In this document: positions 31,086 to 42,362 of the stretch, piece after piece
Layout: every line of letters starts with the position of its first letter
Position numbering within the stretch: the stretch's first letter is position 1
Source: Rhyacichthys aspro
Lineage: Eukaryota; Chordata; Actinopteri; Gobiiformes; Rhyacichthyidae
Length of the DNA: 64,000 nucleotides
Direction: 5' to 3'
NCBI GenBank assembly: GCA_036850595.1
Contig: CM072159.1
Coordinates: forward strand, 7,835,016-7,899,015
Notes under the pieces: model-generated
Told to the model about the DNA's origin: nothing
The model's database searches: none
Seen by the model: the letters and a program-made list of their open reading frames with translations, nothing else
Translations under genes and position numbers: made by a program

Positions 31086-31985
31086 GACTCTGAAAAATGT
31101 TGTCATTTGAAGTTTGGTGTCACAATAGAAGTGCATTTGACATTGACTTCTATAGATTTATCCAAATACCTTTGTTTTCTTTTATAAGCTGACAATGATT
31201 TATGAGCTTGTATCACTTGGACATAAAATCCAAGATTTTGTTACTTTGCTCTGACTCCTAAAGTGAAGAAGTTAAGGCAATATTTGAACAAGTTTTGGTA
31301 CAATTCAATTGGAATTTGAACATTATAGCTTTTTATAAAATAAAAAGTGATCACAAGTATATGACATTTTGCTTTTTTTTGGTTTGGCTTTAGTTAAGAG
31401 TAATAATGAAGCCAATGCTTTATTTACTTGAAATACACAAACTTGGACAGCACGTCATTTGCACTGTTACCTCATATGGATGCACCTTTATGTATTTCAA
31501 TTTGTTTTGTTTTGTTCTCTGTGTGTGTGTGTGTGTGTGTGTGTTTTTTGTTTTTTTTGTTTTTTTTTAGTGTGCTGCATTTATCTTTAATATGGGGTGG
31601 TACTTTGTTGATTCTTGTTTTGTTTTAGCAAAAATTGCCAAGACTAATTTCTCGTACCATGAAAATCACTTTTAACTGGTTCAACTTGACAACTATGAAA
31701 GACATTTTGGTAAATATTTAGATGGCAGTGTAACTTGTCCTAGTCTTGTCCAAAAAACAAGGTAGACACTGCGCCTTTCTGATGAAAATACCCCCCATTA
31801 TCCAAGATTGTAAAACCCACTCATAGGAGACCAATGAAGCATATAGTAAAATGTGGAAATACAAAGCTTTAGGACAGCATCACATGCAATGTATATTTTT
31901 ACTCTCACTTTTAAAAATCCATTTGTCAGTGATTTTCCAATGCATTACAAAGTTGCATGATTTGAGAGACTGGACTGGAAAAAAA
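31086..31985. other. A/T-rich spacer with (GT)n
   Basis: Nothing is recognised apart from the GT microsatellite listed separately and flanking T runs. Confidence 0.5.
31521..31544. repeat. (GT)12 microsatellite
   Basis: An uninterrupted GT dinucleotide tract within T-rich sequence, followed by several long T runs. Confidence 0.9.
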
Positions 31986-31989
31986 AAAC

Positions 31990-32920
31990 TCCTATAGAAG
32001 TCAGTTGGTGTTTTGTCTACATTGCGCAGCAGGGAGCAGGGTGTACTGTACTGAAGTCGAGTCAAAGCAGCAGAGGGTGGACAGCTGCTCCGGAGTCTAA
32101 ACTTTATAGAGTCTGTAATAATCATGGCTCTAATTATGGAAAGTGTTACTATAAATCCTCCCGAGTCTCTGGATTCTGTGATTGTCCTCCAATCTCCATG
32201 TTCTAACCGCCCCGATACAGCCGCAATGACAAGCTGCAGTGGCAGTCGCTGGGCTTGTAATGGTGACCGAGCAGGAGGTTTTTTTGGGGAAGGTTTGCAA
32301 GCCTCGCCCGGGGAGCCATATTCAGAATGATCTGCTGAACTCTAGGCAGCACACTGATGTGGCGAGGCTCTGGTTTCAGCGGTTTTACATTGTTTGGGCT
32401 TTTTCAAAAACAAACTCTTACTGGAACGGGACCGTGAGAAACCTTTACTGTTCAGGACTCGGGGATCATTCCAAAAAAAGCGATCGTTTAAAAGTTTATG
32501 AGAAAAAGGAGCATGATGGGAAATGTGTTTTTTCTCTCATTCGGAGTTGTGGTGGATGAGGTGAGTGAGGAAAAGCGTAAAAGAGAGACAGGGCTTTTTG
32601 AAAAAGGCCTTCACAATGCAGGCCTTGTGCTGTGATTTGGTCTGTCCTCGCCGAGCTGAGCAGAGGAATGGAAAAGATTATCCACAGGAATGTCTGGGGT
32701 GCCCTCAAACGGAGCGGGCCGCGTGACTGGCCAATGGGAGCGAAGCCTGCAGAGCGGCGGGCTAATTTTTTCCTGATGAACTCAGCCGCCTGCTCCACAA
32801 TGCAGTCTGATTGCCAGGCCTGAACTCACATATGGTCTGTGTTTAGAGGGTCCAAATGACAGGACCAATTCTGCCTGGAGAGAAAAGGGGGTGGGGGCCT
32901 TGGACGTCGATGATTATTAC
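31990..32920. promoter_or_regulatory. long candidate conserved non-coding block
   Basis: About 900 bp with retained CpG. Words of interest are ATGGCTCTAATTATGG near 32123 (TAATTA), CAGCGGTTTTACATTGTTTGG near 32379 (SOX core), AAAAGCGATCGTTTAAAAG near 32476, GAAAAGATTATCCACAGG near 32670, GACTGGCCAATGGGAGCG near 32725 (CCAAT) and GCGGGCTAATTTTTTCC near 32755. Frames of 63 to 106 codons on both strands reflect composition. The block may be two or three separate elements. Confidence 0.45.
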
Positions 32921-33580
32921 TGGCTAACCTTTATTTCATTAGCTCAGTGCTAACTTGTGCCTCAGGAAACATGCCAACAACTTGCTGTGGTGCTTTGCTA
33001 ACTTTGTTCAAGCTTTGTTTTGAAGAAACACCAAAAAAAGCTTAATTGCCCCAAAAACTCCATTATGCTGCCAACCACACCAACTTCACACCCTCACGAT
33101 ATCATAGGAACCTTTTATGTTTTTATTTTGGTGCAGTTCTAACTACTAACTCTTTTTTTTAATATAATTTCTCTTGTTCTTAAATAAACAAATAAATACC
33201 AATTAAAGCAGCTTGACCAAAAAAAAGAAAGTGCTGCCAACTGCACTCCTCACCACCCAACATTGTCATAGTGCTTTTTTTTTTTTTTTTTAAATAAATA
33301 AATAAATTATCAAATAATTTGATTGGTTTATATTACAACATCTTATTAGGTGGTTTTCCTCAATTTCAAGACAAAGATAAAATAGCATACTGTCCTTGTA
33401 AGCCACGCTACATTTGTCTCTGTAACAATTCCATTTCATTAAAGCTTCAGAATTATCTCACTGCCTCCAAATGCTGCCAATTATTTTGGTATTTACTATT
33501 CAGAACCTTGAAAAGCCTCCATAAGCTCCATTGCCTCTCCATCTTGAAGTGCGCCAGAATAAATTTTAGTGAAATTATGC
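32921..33580. other. A/T-rich spacer with poly(T)/AAAT tract
   Basis: A T run of about 18 at 33276-33292 followed by (AAAT)n to about 33307. The 101-codon frame at 33319-33624 is A/T-driven and has no recognised domain. Confidence 0.5.
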
Positions 33581-33589
33581 AATGGCTCA

Positions 33590-34170
33590 TATTGTTTTTC
33601 TTCTTTTTAACATTAGCGCTCTAGTAAAAGCCCATGTGGTTGGCCTCTGGAGGGAGACGGCATGTGTTTGTAGACCTTGTGGTCACACAGCAGGGTGCGG
33701 GACCAGAGAGGTGGGGGTTGAATCGCAGTTAAAGGGGCTTCCAGCTCCTCATATTTCCCATCGAGAGGTCCCGACGAGGTGAGGAGGGTCACTAAAAGGG
33801 GGCTCGTTAGCTCCAACTTGCTCTGAGCTGCTTGGCCTCTAATTGGCCGACCAGAGTCTGATCCCCGGCTCGGTCAGGAGCCAGAGAGCTGATGAGTACA
33901 GACTAGAGGCCTCATTCATTAACAGACATGGCTCTATCTCGTTTTTATACACAAACTCCAACCAACATGAAGCTCTGGCTAATCAGGGCTTTGGTTTAAT
34001 GATGGGTTTTTAAGGCCAGACGACTGGAGTTTGTCATAAACGGGATAAGAACTGCCAATCTGAGCAGCTAATTAGCCTTTTGAATTTATGTTAGGCTTAT
34101 CAGACACTGTAGTTCCCAAGGTGCTTTGCTTTCTTGGGTATTTTTGGGAAATTATAAGGAGATGAGAGGC
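33590..34170. promoter_or_regulatory. long candidate conserved non-coding block rich in homeodomain cores
   Basis: Contains CTTGGCCTCTAATTGGCCG near 33833, CCTCATTCATTAACAGAC near 33910, CTGGCTAATCAGGGC near 33975, TTGGTTTAATGATGGG near 33990, GTTTGTCATAAACGGG near 34030 and GAGCAGCTAATTAGCC near 34061. At least six TAAT/ATTA sites fall within about 250 bp, with mixed composition and some CpG. A 66-codon plus-strand frame and a 67-codon minus-strand frame at 33582-33816 overlap without protein features. This is one of the strongest enhancer-like blocks by eye. Confidence 0.5.
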
Positions 34171-35187
34171 TGAAATACAATGGAATGATGCGATATTATC
34201 AAAATAAATTTTAATTCCTGTCCCATGCTTTACAGGGAATTATATTACACAACATGTATTACGACAATACGCTAATTATAAAATGTAAGCTGTGTTTATT
34301 TTATCTGAAAAATCTTGCATTTCACTCATACAATTTAAAAGTTTTCTGTCTACTTAGTGCTGCTGCAGTATATTGCAACACAATCATCTGAACTTGCTTT
34401 ATTCATTCTTTACGCCAACTTTAAGACAAACTAGAAGACTCAAGCCCTGGGGAAAGAAGATTCTCCATGATCACTCTCAGTTTTCCATTTGTTTGCCAAA
34501 CTTGAAATTTCCTAGTGTTGCAGTTTATTGCTAAAGTTTGCCACTGCCTTGCCTGGAGAGCAAAAGGATCATTTGTTAGACTGTGTAGTGCTGTAATATG
34601 AGTTCACTCTGCTGGTGTTTGCAGTAAATAAGAGCAGCACTGGAAACTCTTCTTAATGTTTTTGAAGCAAGCATCTTACTGTAGTAGTTTCAAGGCTAAC
34701 TGCATTTGCACAAGCAATAACAGATTAGACCTCAGCTGGCTAGAGTAAATGTATTGTTTTATACTGAGATGCAGTTCAAATGTATGATGAGTGTCCTTTA
34801 TAAAAACAAATGCTAGTGAGATTCAAATGCTACATTATTGTACCCCCATATTGGACTGTAGAATAGTAGACAATGGAATGGTCAGGCATATGAAGATGCA
34901 GACGTTAGCAAATGGGAGTTTATGGGGTCGGAAGCAATAACCACCCTAACAACCCTTTTAACAAAAAGTCAGAAATGGGAATGTGCAATGCCACAAAGCT
35001 AGCTATAGCAATATAATATACAGCTAGTGATGCTAACAGAATGTAGGCCATTGGTGAACACTATAAAGGATTTAACGAACCAGTTATAGAGTCTGGTCCT
35101 AAACACTGTCATGGCAGAGGAGTAACTTTATGTAAGACTAGTATAAGAACAAAAAAGGTGTCAGTCATTGTGGTAGTGTTAAAGTAA
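34171..35187. other. A/T-rich spacer
   Basis: No frame, repeat or motif cluster recognised. Confidence 0.5.
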
Positions 35188-35285
35188 AGCCTGCACAATA
35201 AATGGTTGGCTTATCGCTATTGTAAGATCTGGATTCTTGACAATATGAACCTCTATCATATTTTGGCATTGTGTATGACAGACAG
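35188..35285. repeat. degenerate repeat remnant (CTGCACAATAAATG...TTATCGC..ATTG)
   Basis: The words CCTGCACAATAAATGG, GGCTTATCGCTATTGTAAG and GACAATATGAACC, in this order, resemble the CTGCAC/ATATCG repeat family suggested at 3556 and 6800. Ends cannot be defined. Confidence 0.28.
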
Positions 35286-35489
35286 TCACTCTTATTATGT
35301 TTAAATAATTAGCCAGTCAGGGTCTTGAATGACATTGTGAAAAATTGGAAAAGTTAGTGTCGCCAGTGTCAGCAGTGGTTTATGATTCCAAAGCATGTTG
35401 TGGTACGGGATAATGCCATTTGTTTCTTTTAACGGTGGAATTGTGGGATGATGAGAACTAGCTACAAAGTTCACCTAAAGTGTGTAAAT

Positions 35490-35860
35490 GATTTTTATGT
35501 GGAAGAGCTCCACTGACTGCTCCACCTGTCTTTCACGTGCATTGATATCATTCTCCAAGTACCATTGCCTCGGCGGCGGGCTGCCTTTGGTGGCATCGCT
35601 GACATCTGTACAGTGGTGAGGGAGGTCTCGGCGCTGGCAGGGTGGCAGCAGCCATCCACGGCAGGTCACTAGAAATCAGAGCGACTAAGCCTCTGATAAC
35701 TCCCTGAGCCTATAATCCCCCGTCCGAGTGAAATGCTATCTCATTGTTACAGCTCAGAGTGGGGCGAGGAGGCAACTGGGGACACACTGGTGGGATTGGA
35801 AGTGCTCATATCCCTCCTGTTAGACGGTCGATGTCATGTGTGCACAACCGCAATCAAGTT
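35490..35860. promoter_or_regulatory. candidate conserved non-coding element
   Basis: A CpG-retaining block: GCTCCACCTGTCTTTCACG near 35519 (E-box CACCTG), GTGCATTGATATCATTCTCC near 35538, TTGCCTCGGCGGCGGGC near 35565, AAGCCTCTGATAACTCCC near 35688 and TCTCATTGTTACAGCTC near 35739 (inverted SOX core ATTGTT). The ATTGTTACAG could be read as an acceptor, but no good donor or conserved-looking frame follows. Confidence 0.43.
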
Positions 35861-36529
35861 GATTCGAGTTTTTATTTATTTACTATTTTTACTATTTTGC
35901 AGTATTTACAAGAACCAACCAAAATGGTGTATGTTAAATTGAAATTCTTCCATTTTCTGGCAAAAACCTTTTTTTAATTTGCTGACAGAACAGTAGCATA
36001 AACTATATACTACTAATCTAATCCCGTTTGATTTGATTCCCATTAGTCACTGTGTAACCATAGAAACTATAAAACCTTAACTTGATGTTGGTGATTGACA
36101 AGGCAACTGCACAAACAGGAGCTCTTTCAAACAAACGAATAAATAAATGCAGTCATTTATATATATGTGATCTGTATATCTGCATCTACTGTCTATATAC
36201 TGTACATTTAAAACCTGATAAACCAGAATGTTGCAACCTAGAACTGCAGTGTTGCTTATCAATCCTCTAATGCCATTTCTTCTTTTTATAATTTAATTAT
36301 TACTTTGTTTATACCTTATGAAGATTTATTGACCCAAAGACACCATAGATATATTGAATTTGCAAGAAGATAGGGTTGATTATTGAGGGTTAAGAGTTGA
36401 AGCAGAATTCTCCAAGGTTCAACTTAGATTTAAAACGTGCCTGTGCATAGGCAACAATATTTAAATTTAAATTATCTGGAGTGCAGAATAATTTAAAGTG
36501 TAATGAATTTTTGAGCAGAATACAAATTC
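35861..36529. other. A/T-rich spacer
   Basis: Nothing recognised. A short ATATATATG tract lies near 36159. Confidence 0.5.
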
Positions 36530-37110
36530 ACCCATTGTTCGCTGAGCTGTTTGAAACTAGAGAGCTCTATCCGTGAGCAGCTTTTGTTTTAAATGGGCTT
36601 TTGTTGCGTTCTAAGATATATTTAGCTTGGACATAATGTATTCTCTCGGAGGCAGTTTGGGAGCTGAAATTCCTTTCTGCTACAGATCCCCGCTCTCTCC
36701 TGAATCCATCCTGACTCTGTGAGTGAGGTTTACAGTACAGTGTGTGTGTGAGGCTCTCATTCGGGAGTTTAAAAAAAATAAATAAATAAAAATGAAAAAG
36801 AGATCATGCATTTTTTATCACCATCAATTAAACATGAATAAGCAAGTTCTCATTCTTTGGGCCCCATGTTGCCTAACACAGAGCAGTATGTTAATCACGG
36901 CAAAGCACATTAGCTTCCGTTGAAGTATACTGGCAAATTAAGACATGTCATGAATATGAATTAATATGTAAGTCTTAGCCTAGATAGCTCTGTCCTGATT
37001 TAGTCTCTTAGATGATTAACAGACAGAAAATATCTGAGTCAGAACATGCACTGCTCAAGTTAAGGACTATTTGAAGACTTGCCGCAGCCGCTAATTGAAG
37101 TAAAACACAA
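36530..37110. promoter_or_regulatory. candidate conserved non-coding elements (two adjacent)
   Basis: The first part (36535-36730) has GAGCAGCTTTTGTTTTAAATG and GGGCTTTTGTTGCG, repeated inverted SOX-type TTTGTT words 20 bp apart, and TCTCTCGGAGGCAG. An (AAAT)n tract near 36772-36792 separates it from the second part (36800-37100), which has ATCACCATCAATTAAACATG, GTATGTTAATCACGGC and ATGAATATGAATTAATATG. Neither part has a frame of note. Confidence 0.4.
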
Positions 37111-39579
37111 CCATTATGTTAGATGGATGGTCCAATAAGATTTTAGCATATGTAGTTAGCATCTTGGTTACAATGCAACAGCAGGATGCCACTCACATTG
37201 TACATTTGTTACTGCTCTGCTCCATCAACTTCTGGGAATAGGTTTAAGAGAACAGGCTTCCCTCTGACCTGTTCCATCCACCTCATCAGACGCAGAAAAA
37301 AAACATTCATTTATTTTTATTTTGATCTTGGAGACAGTCAAGAACGAAATCTCGACCTAACAGCAGAAACATAAGTTATACTCGGCGGAACATGACTGAA
37401 TGGAAGCTTTTGTGCTTGTCTTATTTGTCCTTCAACTCATTGGACAAAATCTGGTATTTAGTGAGACTTTCACCCCAAGGATGTCTGTTTGTCAGCGGTC
37501 TACAGATTTCAGCCACCACTCACTTTTTTAGTTAATGGCATGTTAGGACTATAATTGCCTCCAAATACATCAGTGCTGTATGCTGAAATGTTTCTTTGAC
37601 AACTTAAGCTGTATTTGCACAAGAGTAAATAAATAACACATTTGAGATTACAAATAGACATGACATGTATGCAGCTCTGATGACACGATTTGTTATTGCG
37701 GTTTTAAAGACTGGGCAAAAGCAGAACTACAAATTTGTAGTCTGTAGTGAAACAACTTTGTAAGGACTTTACCCTACCAGTGCATCTTCTAACATATAAA
37801 TAAAATTAGAACTTTGGTTGGCAATAAAAGTAAGGCATGGCAAGTATAAATGACAAAAAGGCAATACAAATATCGTACATACAAAAATAAAAACAAGATT
37901 TTGAGATGTACCGCCCGTTACTGCCTCTTCTAATGATGGAGAATTTACAGCGTTTATGTTAAACATCTGGATCAGCACAAGCAGATATTTGGACAAGTCT
38001 CGACCAAAAGGAAGAAAGCCATTTATGTGATTTATTTATTGAGTCTTATTTTGTCTCCAAACTGTGTGTTTCCTGGTTGTTCCACTCAGTTGCAACATTT
38101 GTGTCCGATGTTGCTTTGGTAACTCTGAAGATCAACAACGCAAGAATGCATGAACATTTTTCTTGGCTGGAGTAACTTGGAGTTCAGTTTTCCGGTTAAT
38201 GATTGGGACACAGTACTTGATTACATGGAGTTTCACATGATTCGTTTGCTTTGTACCATATTTTATGTTGCTTTTAACTGTTTAAATGTCTGCTGTTATG
38301 TTGCTGCAGAGTTTTTGCGGTCCATCACAGTCCACTTCATGTTTGTTCACTGGCCTGTGTGTTAAGTCGGCAGCTTGGGAGCTCAGGTGTCCTTTAAGAG
38401 TGGACTGGGAGCTTGTTGTTTTTGGATGCAGCCCTTCCTGTCCCTCCTCTTTCTACAGGCTTTTGCTTCTGTCCTGATCTATGGGAATTTGAAGGGCAAA
38501 AGTTGCCATAGATCATAGAACTTTGCCTCTCCCAAAAAGAGGACAGAGGTAACTTCAAGCTATTTGTAAGAGAACTATCAATGTCTCAAATAAACAAGTG
38601 TGAATATTAATCTTTGCATTAATTAGAGTGTATAAAATGATATTTTCTTTATTATCTGTACTTACCTACCCCAGTGATTCATGGTTGAAAACTGGCCATT
38701 TGATGCTTGGATCAGCCAGGAGGAGACTCTTTCTTGATTGGTTGTTACATTGTCAGACAACTTACACTCTGTTACCATGAATACACTCATTGCCCATTTT
38801 ATGGCATAACATATGGGCACACAATGGTTACAGTTTTTATTATTACTTGGTCAATACTTTGTGTATGCAATTCACTTTGCACTTACACAAAGCCTTTGCA
38901 AATGAGGCCTTTAGTAAAAAAAAAAAACAAAAAAAACTACGCTGTCTGTTAATTAAAAGTGAATCCTAAAAGACTGATTAGCATGTAATGCCATTCAGTA
39001 TAATATAATTGTGCTAACATCAGATTACACATTTATGTTAAGTAATGTTAACAGTTAACCAGAGTACTCTGCTATGCTATGCTACAGAGCTAGCAGCTTA
39101 CAAATAAATAAATAATAAAAAAAAAAATCAAAATCATGTCATTTTGCCTTTTGACCCTAGTTATATTTTGGAAAAAGTTAAAAACAATAATACATGGATA
39201 TATGGACATGGCTTTTGCAAATTCAGAAATGATAATTTGAATGAATTTGCACAATATATATAATAGAATCATTGGGAGGTATTGGGGTGGAGGACACGGT
39301 TTACCAGCAGAGTGCCACATTGGCTGTTCCAAATTAGCATGAACACTACTGCTTAAGTTCATGCATCTGAACAGGACTGGATAAATCAATTCCACAAACA
39401 GTACATGTTCAAAGTACATTCAACTCACTGGAGCAAATCAGGCTTATTTTGCAAAAGAGTGATTTCATTCAGTGTTTGTCTCACTGTAATCTTTGCATTT
39501 ACGTCAATCATTGCACTCAATGTACTTTGAACATGTGCACAGTTTGTGGACACAACTATTTATTTTGCACACCTGTTTC
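37111..39579. other. A/T-rich non-coding DNA
   Basis: Contains A runs near 38918-38936 and 39118-39127. Frames of 62 to 109 codons on both strands lack features. I see no gene or recognisable element over this 2.4 kb. Confidence 0.5.
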
Positions 39580-40330
39580 CTCAGACAAATTGCTGGGATG
39601 TTGGAGGCAAGTAATGGGTGAGGAGAAGGCACTAGGGAGAGAGGGCTGTCTGTATTTTGACGCTGAAGTGATTTGACACGCTTGGCATTATAGCCGGCAC
39701 GAGGGTGGGGGGAAGGGAGAGGCAGCAAAACCCAGAGCCCGATCTGAATGTCACCGAAGCCGATTTCATGAAGTCGGAGGTCAGAAACATAGCACCTGCT
39801 GCCCTTGCTCGTACAAGTCCCACCTCTGCATTCCTGCAAAGGGCAAACCAGGAACTAAGCCCCGTAGAGGGTAGAGGACGAGGGGTCAACGAGGTCATCA
39901 CATGATGTGGAGGTCAGACAGAGACATAATCAGGGCTCTTATTTCTGTCTTTCTGAATGTTTTTAGCAAGATTATGATGGCAACTACATCATCACCCAAT
40001 GCAAACTGATCTTTTACAATGCTTATACTGACTAATGACCTTTCAAAGTTACACAGTCTGCAGCAACAAGCCCACCCGCTAACACTGGCCAGTACAGCGG
40101 GACGTCAGAAGCCAAAGTGTGGGGGAGAAAGTGTTTGCAAGTCAGTCCCACGTGCTTCTCTTTCCTCTTGTGGGGCAGTTTGTTGAGGTGCACTAAGGAT
40201 GGGATGATGGTTGGACGGGGGAGTTGAAGGGGGTAGTAATGCGGTGGCTAATGGAAATGTCTTGTCAGAGCTCAGTGTTGGGTTGAGAGAGCGGAGGCCC
40301 TTGAGAAACAAACCTGTGGTTGCTGTGGTG
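39580..40330. promoter_or_regulatory. candidate conserved non-coding block
   Basis: The core at about 39650-39910 holds TTTGACGCTGAAGTGATTTG, GGCATTATAGCCGGCACG, AGCCCGATCTGAATGTCACC, GAAGCCGATTTCATGAAGTC and GGGGTCAACGAGGTCATC, the last with two TCA(A)C/GTCA-type half sites. Purine-rich text follows to 40330. Minus-strand frames of 89 and 111 codons and a plus-strand frame of 66 codons overlap each other, which fits composition better than coding. Confidence 0.42.
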
Positions 40331-41089
40331 TTGCTGTAGCTCGTTTTTTAGCCAACAAACAGGGCAACAATTGAGATGTTTGGAGTCTAAATTCCTTACA
40401 TGTTGTATAACCACATTTCTACACTAAAATGACAACAGTCTGGAACATTAGCATCCTCATTGTAAGGCTAAAACAGATTTAGGAGTTTACTTGAGAACAA
40501 TCTCTGTCACTCAGTGATGCTTGTACATTCTACAAGGTCAGTCCTCATTTCACATGATGTGTCTATAACTGGGTCTTAAAAATTGTATACATCATGTTAT
40601 TTTGGGTGTAAAAAAATCACAACTAAAGCCTTGTCACACTGCACAATTTTGGTGATTGCAGACAAGTGATTCATTGTTTGCAGCAAAATTGTACGACTTG
40701 GTTTTAAATTGGAGATAGTAGGTCACACACACATATGACCAAGATTCCTTTGACAAATATCTGACAGTATCTGAAATGTAGGGCAACCGTATCAAATTCA
40801 AAGTATAACTTAACCAAGTTACACACAGTTATTTGCAGCAATCTTACACAAAAAGGCAATCAAGGCGTTAATTGTGTCATTGATTTTAAAAGTCTGTTTC
40901 CAACACAACCCTATTTTTTCTATCTCCATATTACAAGATTACAAAGTTCCCACTAGCCCAGGCAATGATGGTATGAGTCCTGCATCAACAGACAACACAG
41001 CTACAATATGCTACATGCCAAAGTGACATGTTCAGTTTTCAAAAGTGATGTTAAATAATATCACTAATTGAAATGTTGGCCAACACTAT
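40331..41089. other. A/T-rich spacer
   Basis: Nothing recognised. Confidence 0.5.
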
Positions 41090-41400
41090 AAAAACAAGTC
41101 ATCTTTCCCCTAGCCTCTCTGTCAGGGATTTGGGTGCAGGGAGACCGAGGGCACTGGTTGGGTTACTGTAGTGGAAAGTTGACCTTTACCCATACAGCAT
41201 TTGGCTCAGTCAATGCAGCCGGGTTAGGGAGTAGACTAAAGCCTGTGTGAAAGAGCACAGCAAACGCCACAGGGGCATCACATCCACAAGTCCATTACAC
41301 TCGCCGACATTGAACTAATTGACTAACTGTGGTGGGACAGCAGCATGACTTTGAAATGAGCAAGCAAAAATAGGAGAGAGCTAGAGGCCATAGTTTGAAG
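41090..41400. promoter_or_regulatory. candidate conserved non-coding element
   Basis: Contains GGAAAGTTGACCTTTACCC near 41171 (nuclear-receptor-like TGACCT half site), CACTCGCCGACATTGAAC near 41298 and GAACTAATTGACTAACTGTGG near 41312, in which TAATTGAC and TAACTGTGG are adjacent. It has mixed composition and no frame. Confidence 0.4.
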
Positions 41401-41689
41401 CATCCGAATTTTCAAAGTAATACAAAAATATACGGATTTATACGCACTTAAGTTTCTTATTTATACATTTATATACACGAGGAAGCATTAAATGCAGTAA
41501 AATCTGCAAAAAACAAAGCTTTTTTGTGTCCAATTTAATGAGGAAAATCTGTGAAATGAAAGTGAAAGTGATTGCAAACTAAACTTGTTTTCTGGTCCTC
41601 CTTCTTCAGAATTATCCGTTGTATGGGTCCTGCACACGTCTTTATTAACTGCTTTTATTGCGCCATCTCGTATTTCTTGCACATGTTCT

Positions 41690-41820
41690 TTCGAGTTGCT
41701 CGGGGCTCCGCTCCACAGCGCAGCGGATCTGAAACGCATCCAGTAGACGCGGTGTGCGAAGTCGGACGGAGGCGTTCCGCAGCGGAGCGGAGCCGCAACG
41801 CATGCAGCGGAACCCATGAC
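41690..41820. repeat. CpG-dense GCAGCGGA/TCCGCT repeat-like patch
   Basis: A 130 bp island of CpG in A/T-rich surroundings, built from related words in both orientations: GGGCTCCGCTCCACAGCGC, GCAGCGGATCTGAAACGC, GGCGTTCCGCAGCGGAGCGG and CCGCAACGCATGCAGCGGAA. The mixture of TCCGCT and AGCGGA on one strand gives several short inverted repeats. I suspect a DNA-transposon fragment because the abrupt composition change and the repeated words recall fish elements, but I cannot define ends. It creates the open frames at 41488-41877 (minus) and 41572-41826 (plus). Confidence 0.45.
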
Positions 41821-42164
41821 ACATAGAATTGACTTACAATTTATACTAGAGGCTTTAGTTAACAGTTGAAAGTACAATCCCCCTCACTGTTAGTCTACAC
41901 AGCTAATCAACATTTAGTTAATGGCAACTGGGAAAAAGTCTATTCCAGCACTGGCAACAATTGCTTACAGTGAAAAAACAGATGCAAAAACTGTTTTTAT
42001 TGACCTCAGTGTAGAATGGATGTCTGTAATACTGCTGACAGGGCACCAACGTAAAGCCAAATGTAGTATAAATCACAGTTTGTTGTTGTTGTTGCTAAAG
42101 TAGTGCCTCTTTAACTTTATCTCAGCTGTCTCTTCAGCTGCCTCTACCTAAAACATAAACACAA
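41821..42164. other. A/T-rich spacer
   Basis: No feature recognised upstream of the LINE fragment. A short TTG tract lies near 42079-42092. Confidence 0.5.
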
Positions 42165-42335
42165 GCAACAAGCAAATGTGGATATTGTTCTGATGAAGTA
42201 AAACTGAACTTGTTTAAATCATACTGTATCCCACTGTACACGGCACACTTATGGTGGAATTACAAAAATGCCAGCCTTCAGAGACTGCAGGTGGCTTATA
42301 ATGATGCACTAAGACTTTTGTTAAAAAAGCCCAGA
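42165..42335 (+). pseudogene. C-terminal fragment of a LINE reverse transcriptase ORF
   Basis: In the frame through 42186 the translation reads CSDEVKLNLFKSYCIPLYTA then HLWWNYKNASLQRLQVAYND and ALRLLLKKPR. The pattern C...VK..LF..YC.PLYT..LW.......L..LQVAYNDALR.LL...PR is the well-known region just after the reverse transcriptase palm in fish non-LTR retrotransposons. It has no in-frame stop across these 50 codons. The homology ends abruptly at a (CCAT)n tract (42333 onward), and no further ORF or 3' end is visible. Only about 170 bp survive, so it is a truncated fossil. Confidence 0.8.
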
Positions 42336-42362
42336 TCCATCCATCCATCTATCCATCTAACT
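42336..42362. repeat. (CCAT)n/(CTAT) microsatellite at the LINE fragment border
   Basis: TCCATCCATCCATCTATCCA followed by TCTAACTATG. Such tetramer repeats are typical where fish retrotransposon pieces end. Confidence 0.75.

Noticed and set aside
32124..32823. Overlapping frames of 63 to 106 codons in the 32 kb block
   Set aside because: They occur on both strands and in several frames within G+C-richer DNA, as expected from composition, and none carries a known motif.
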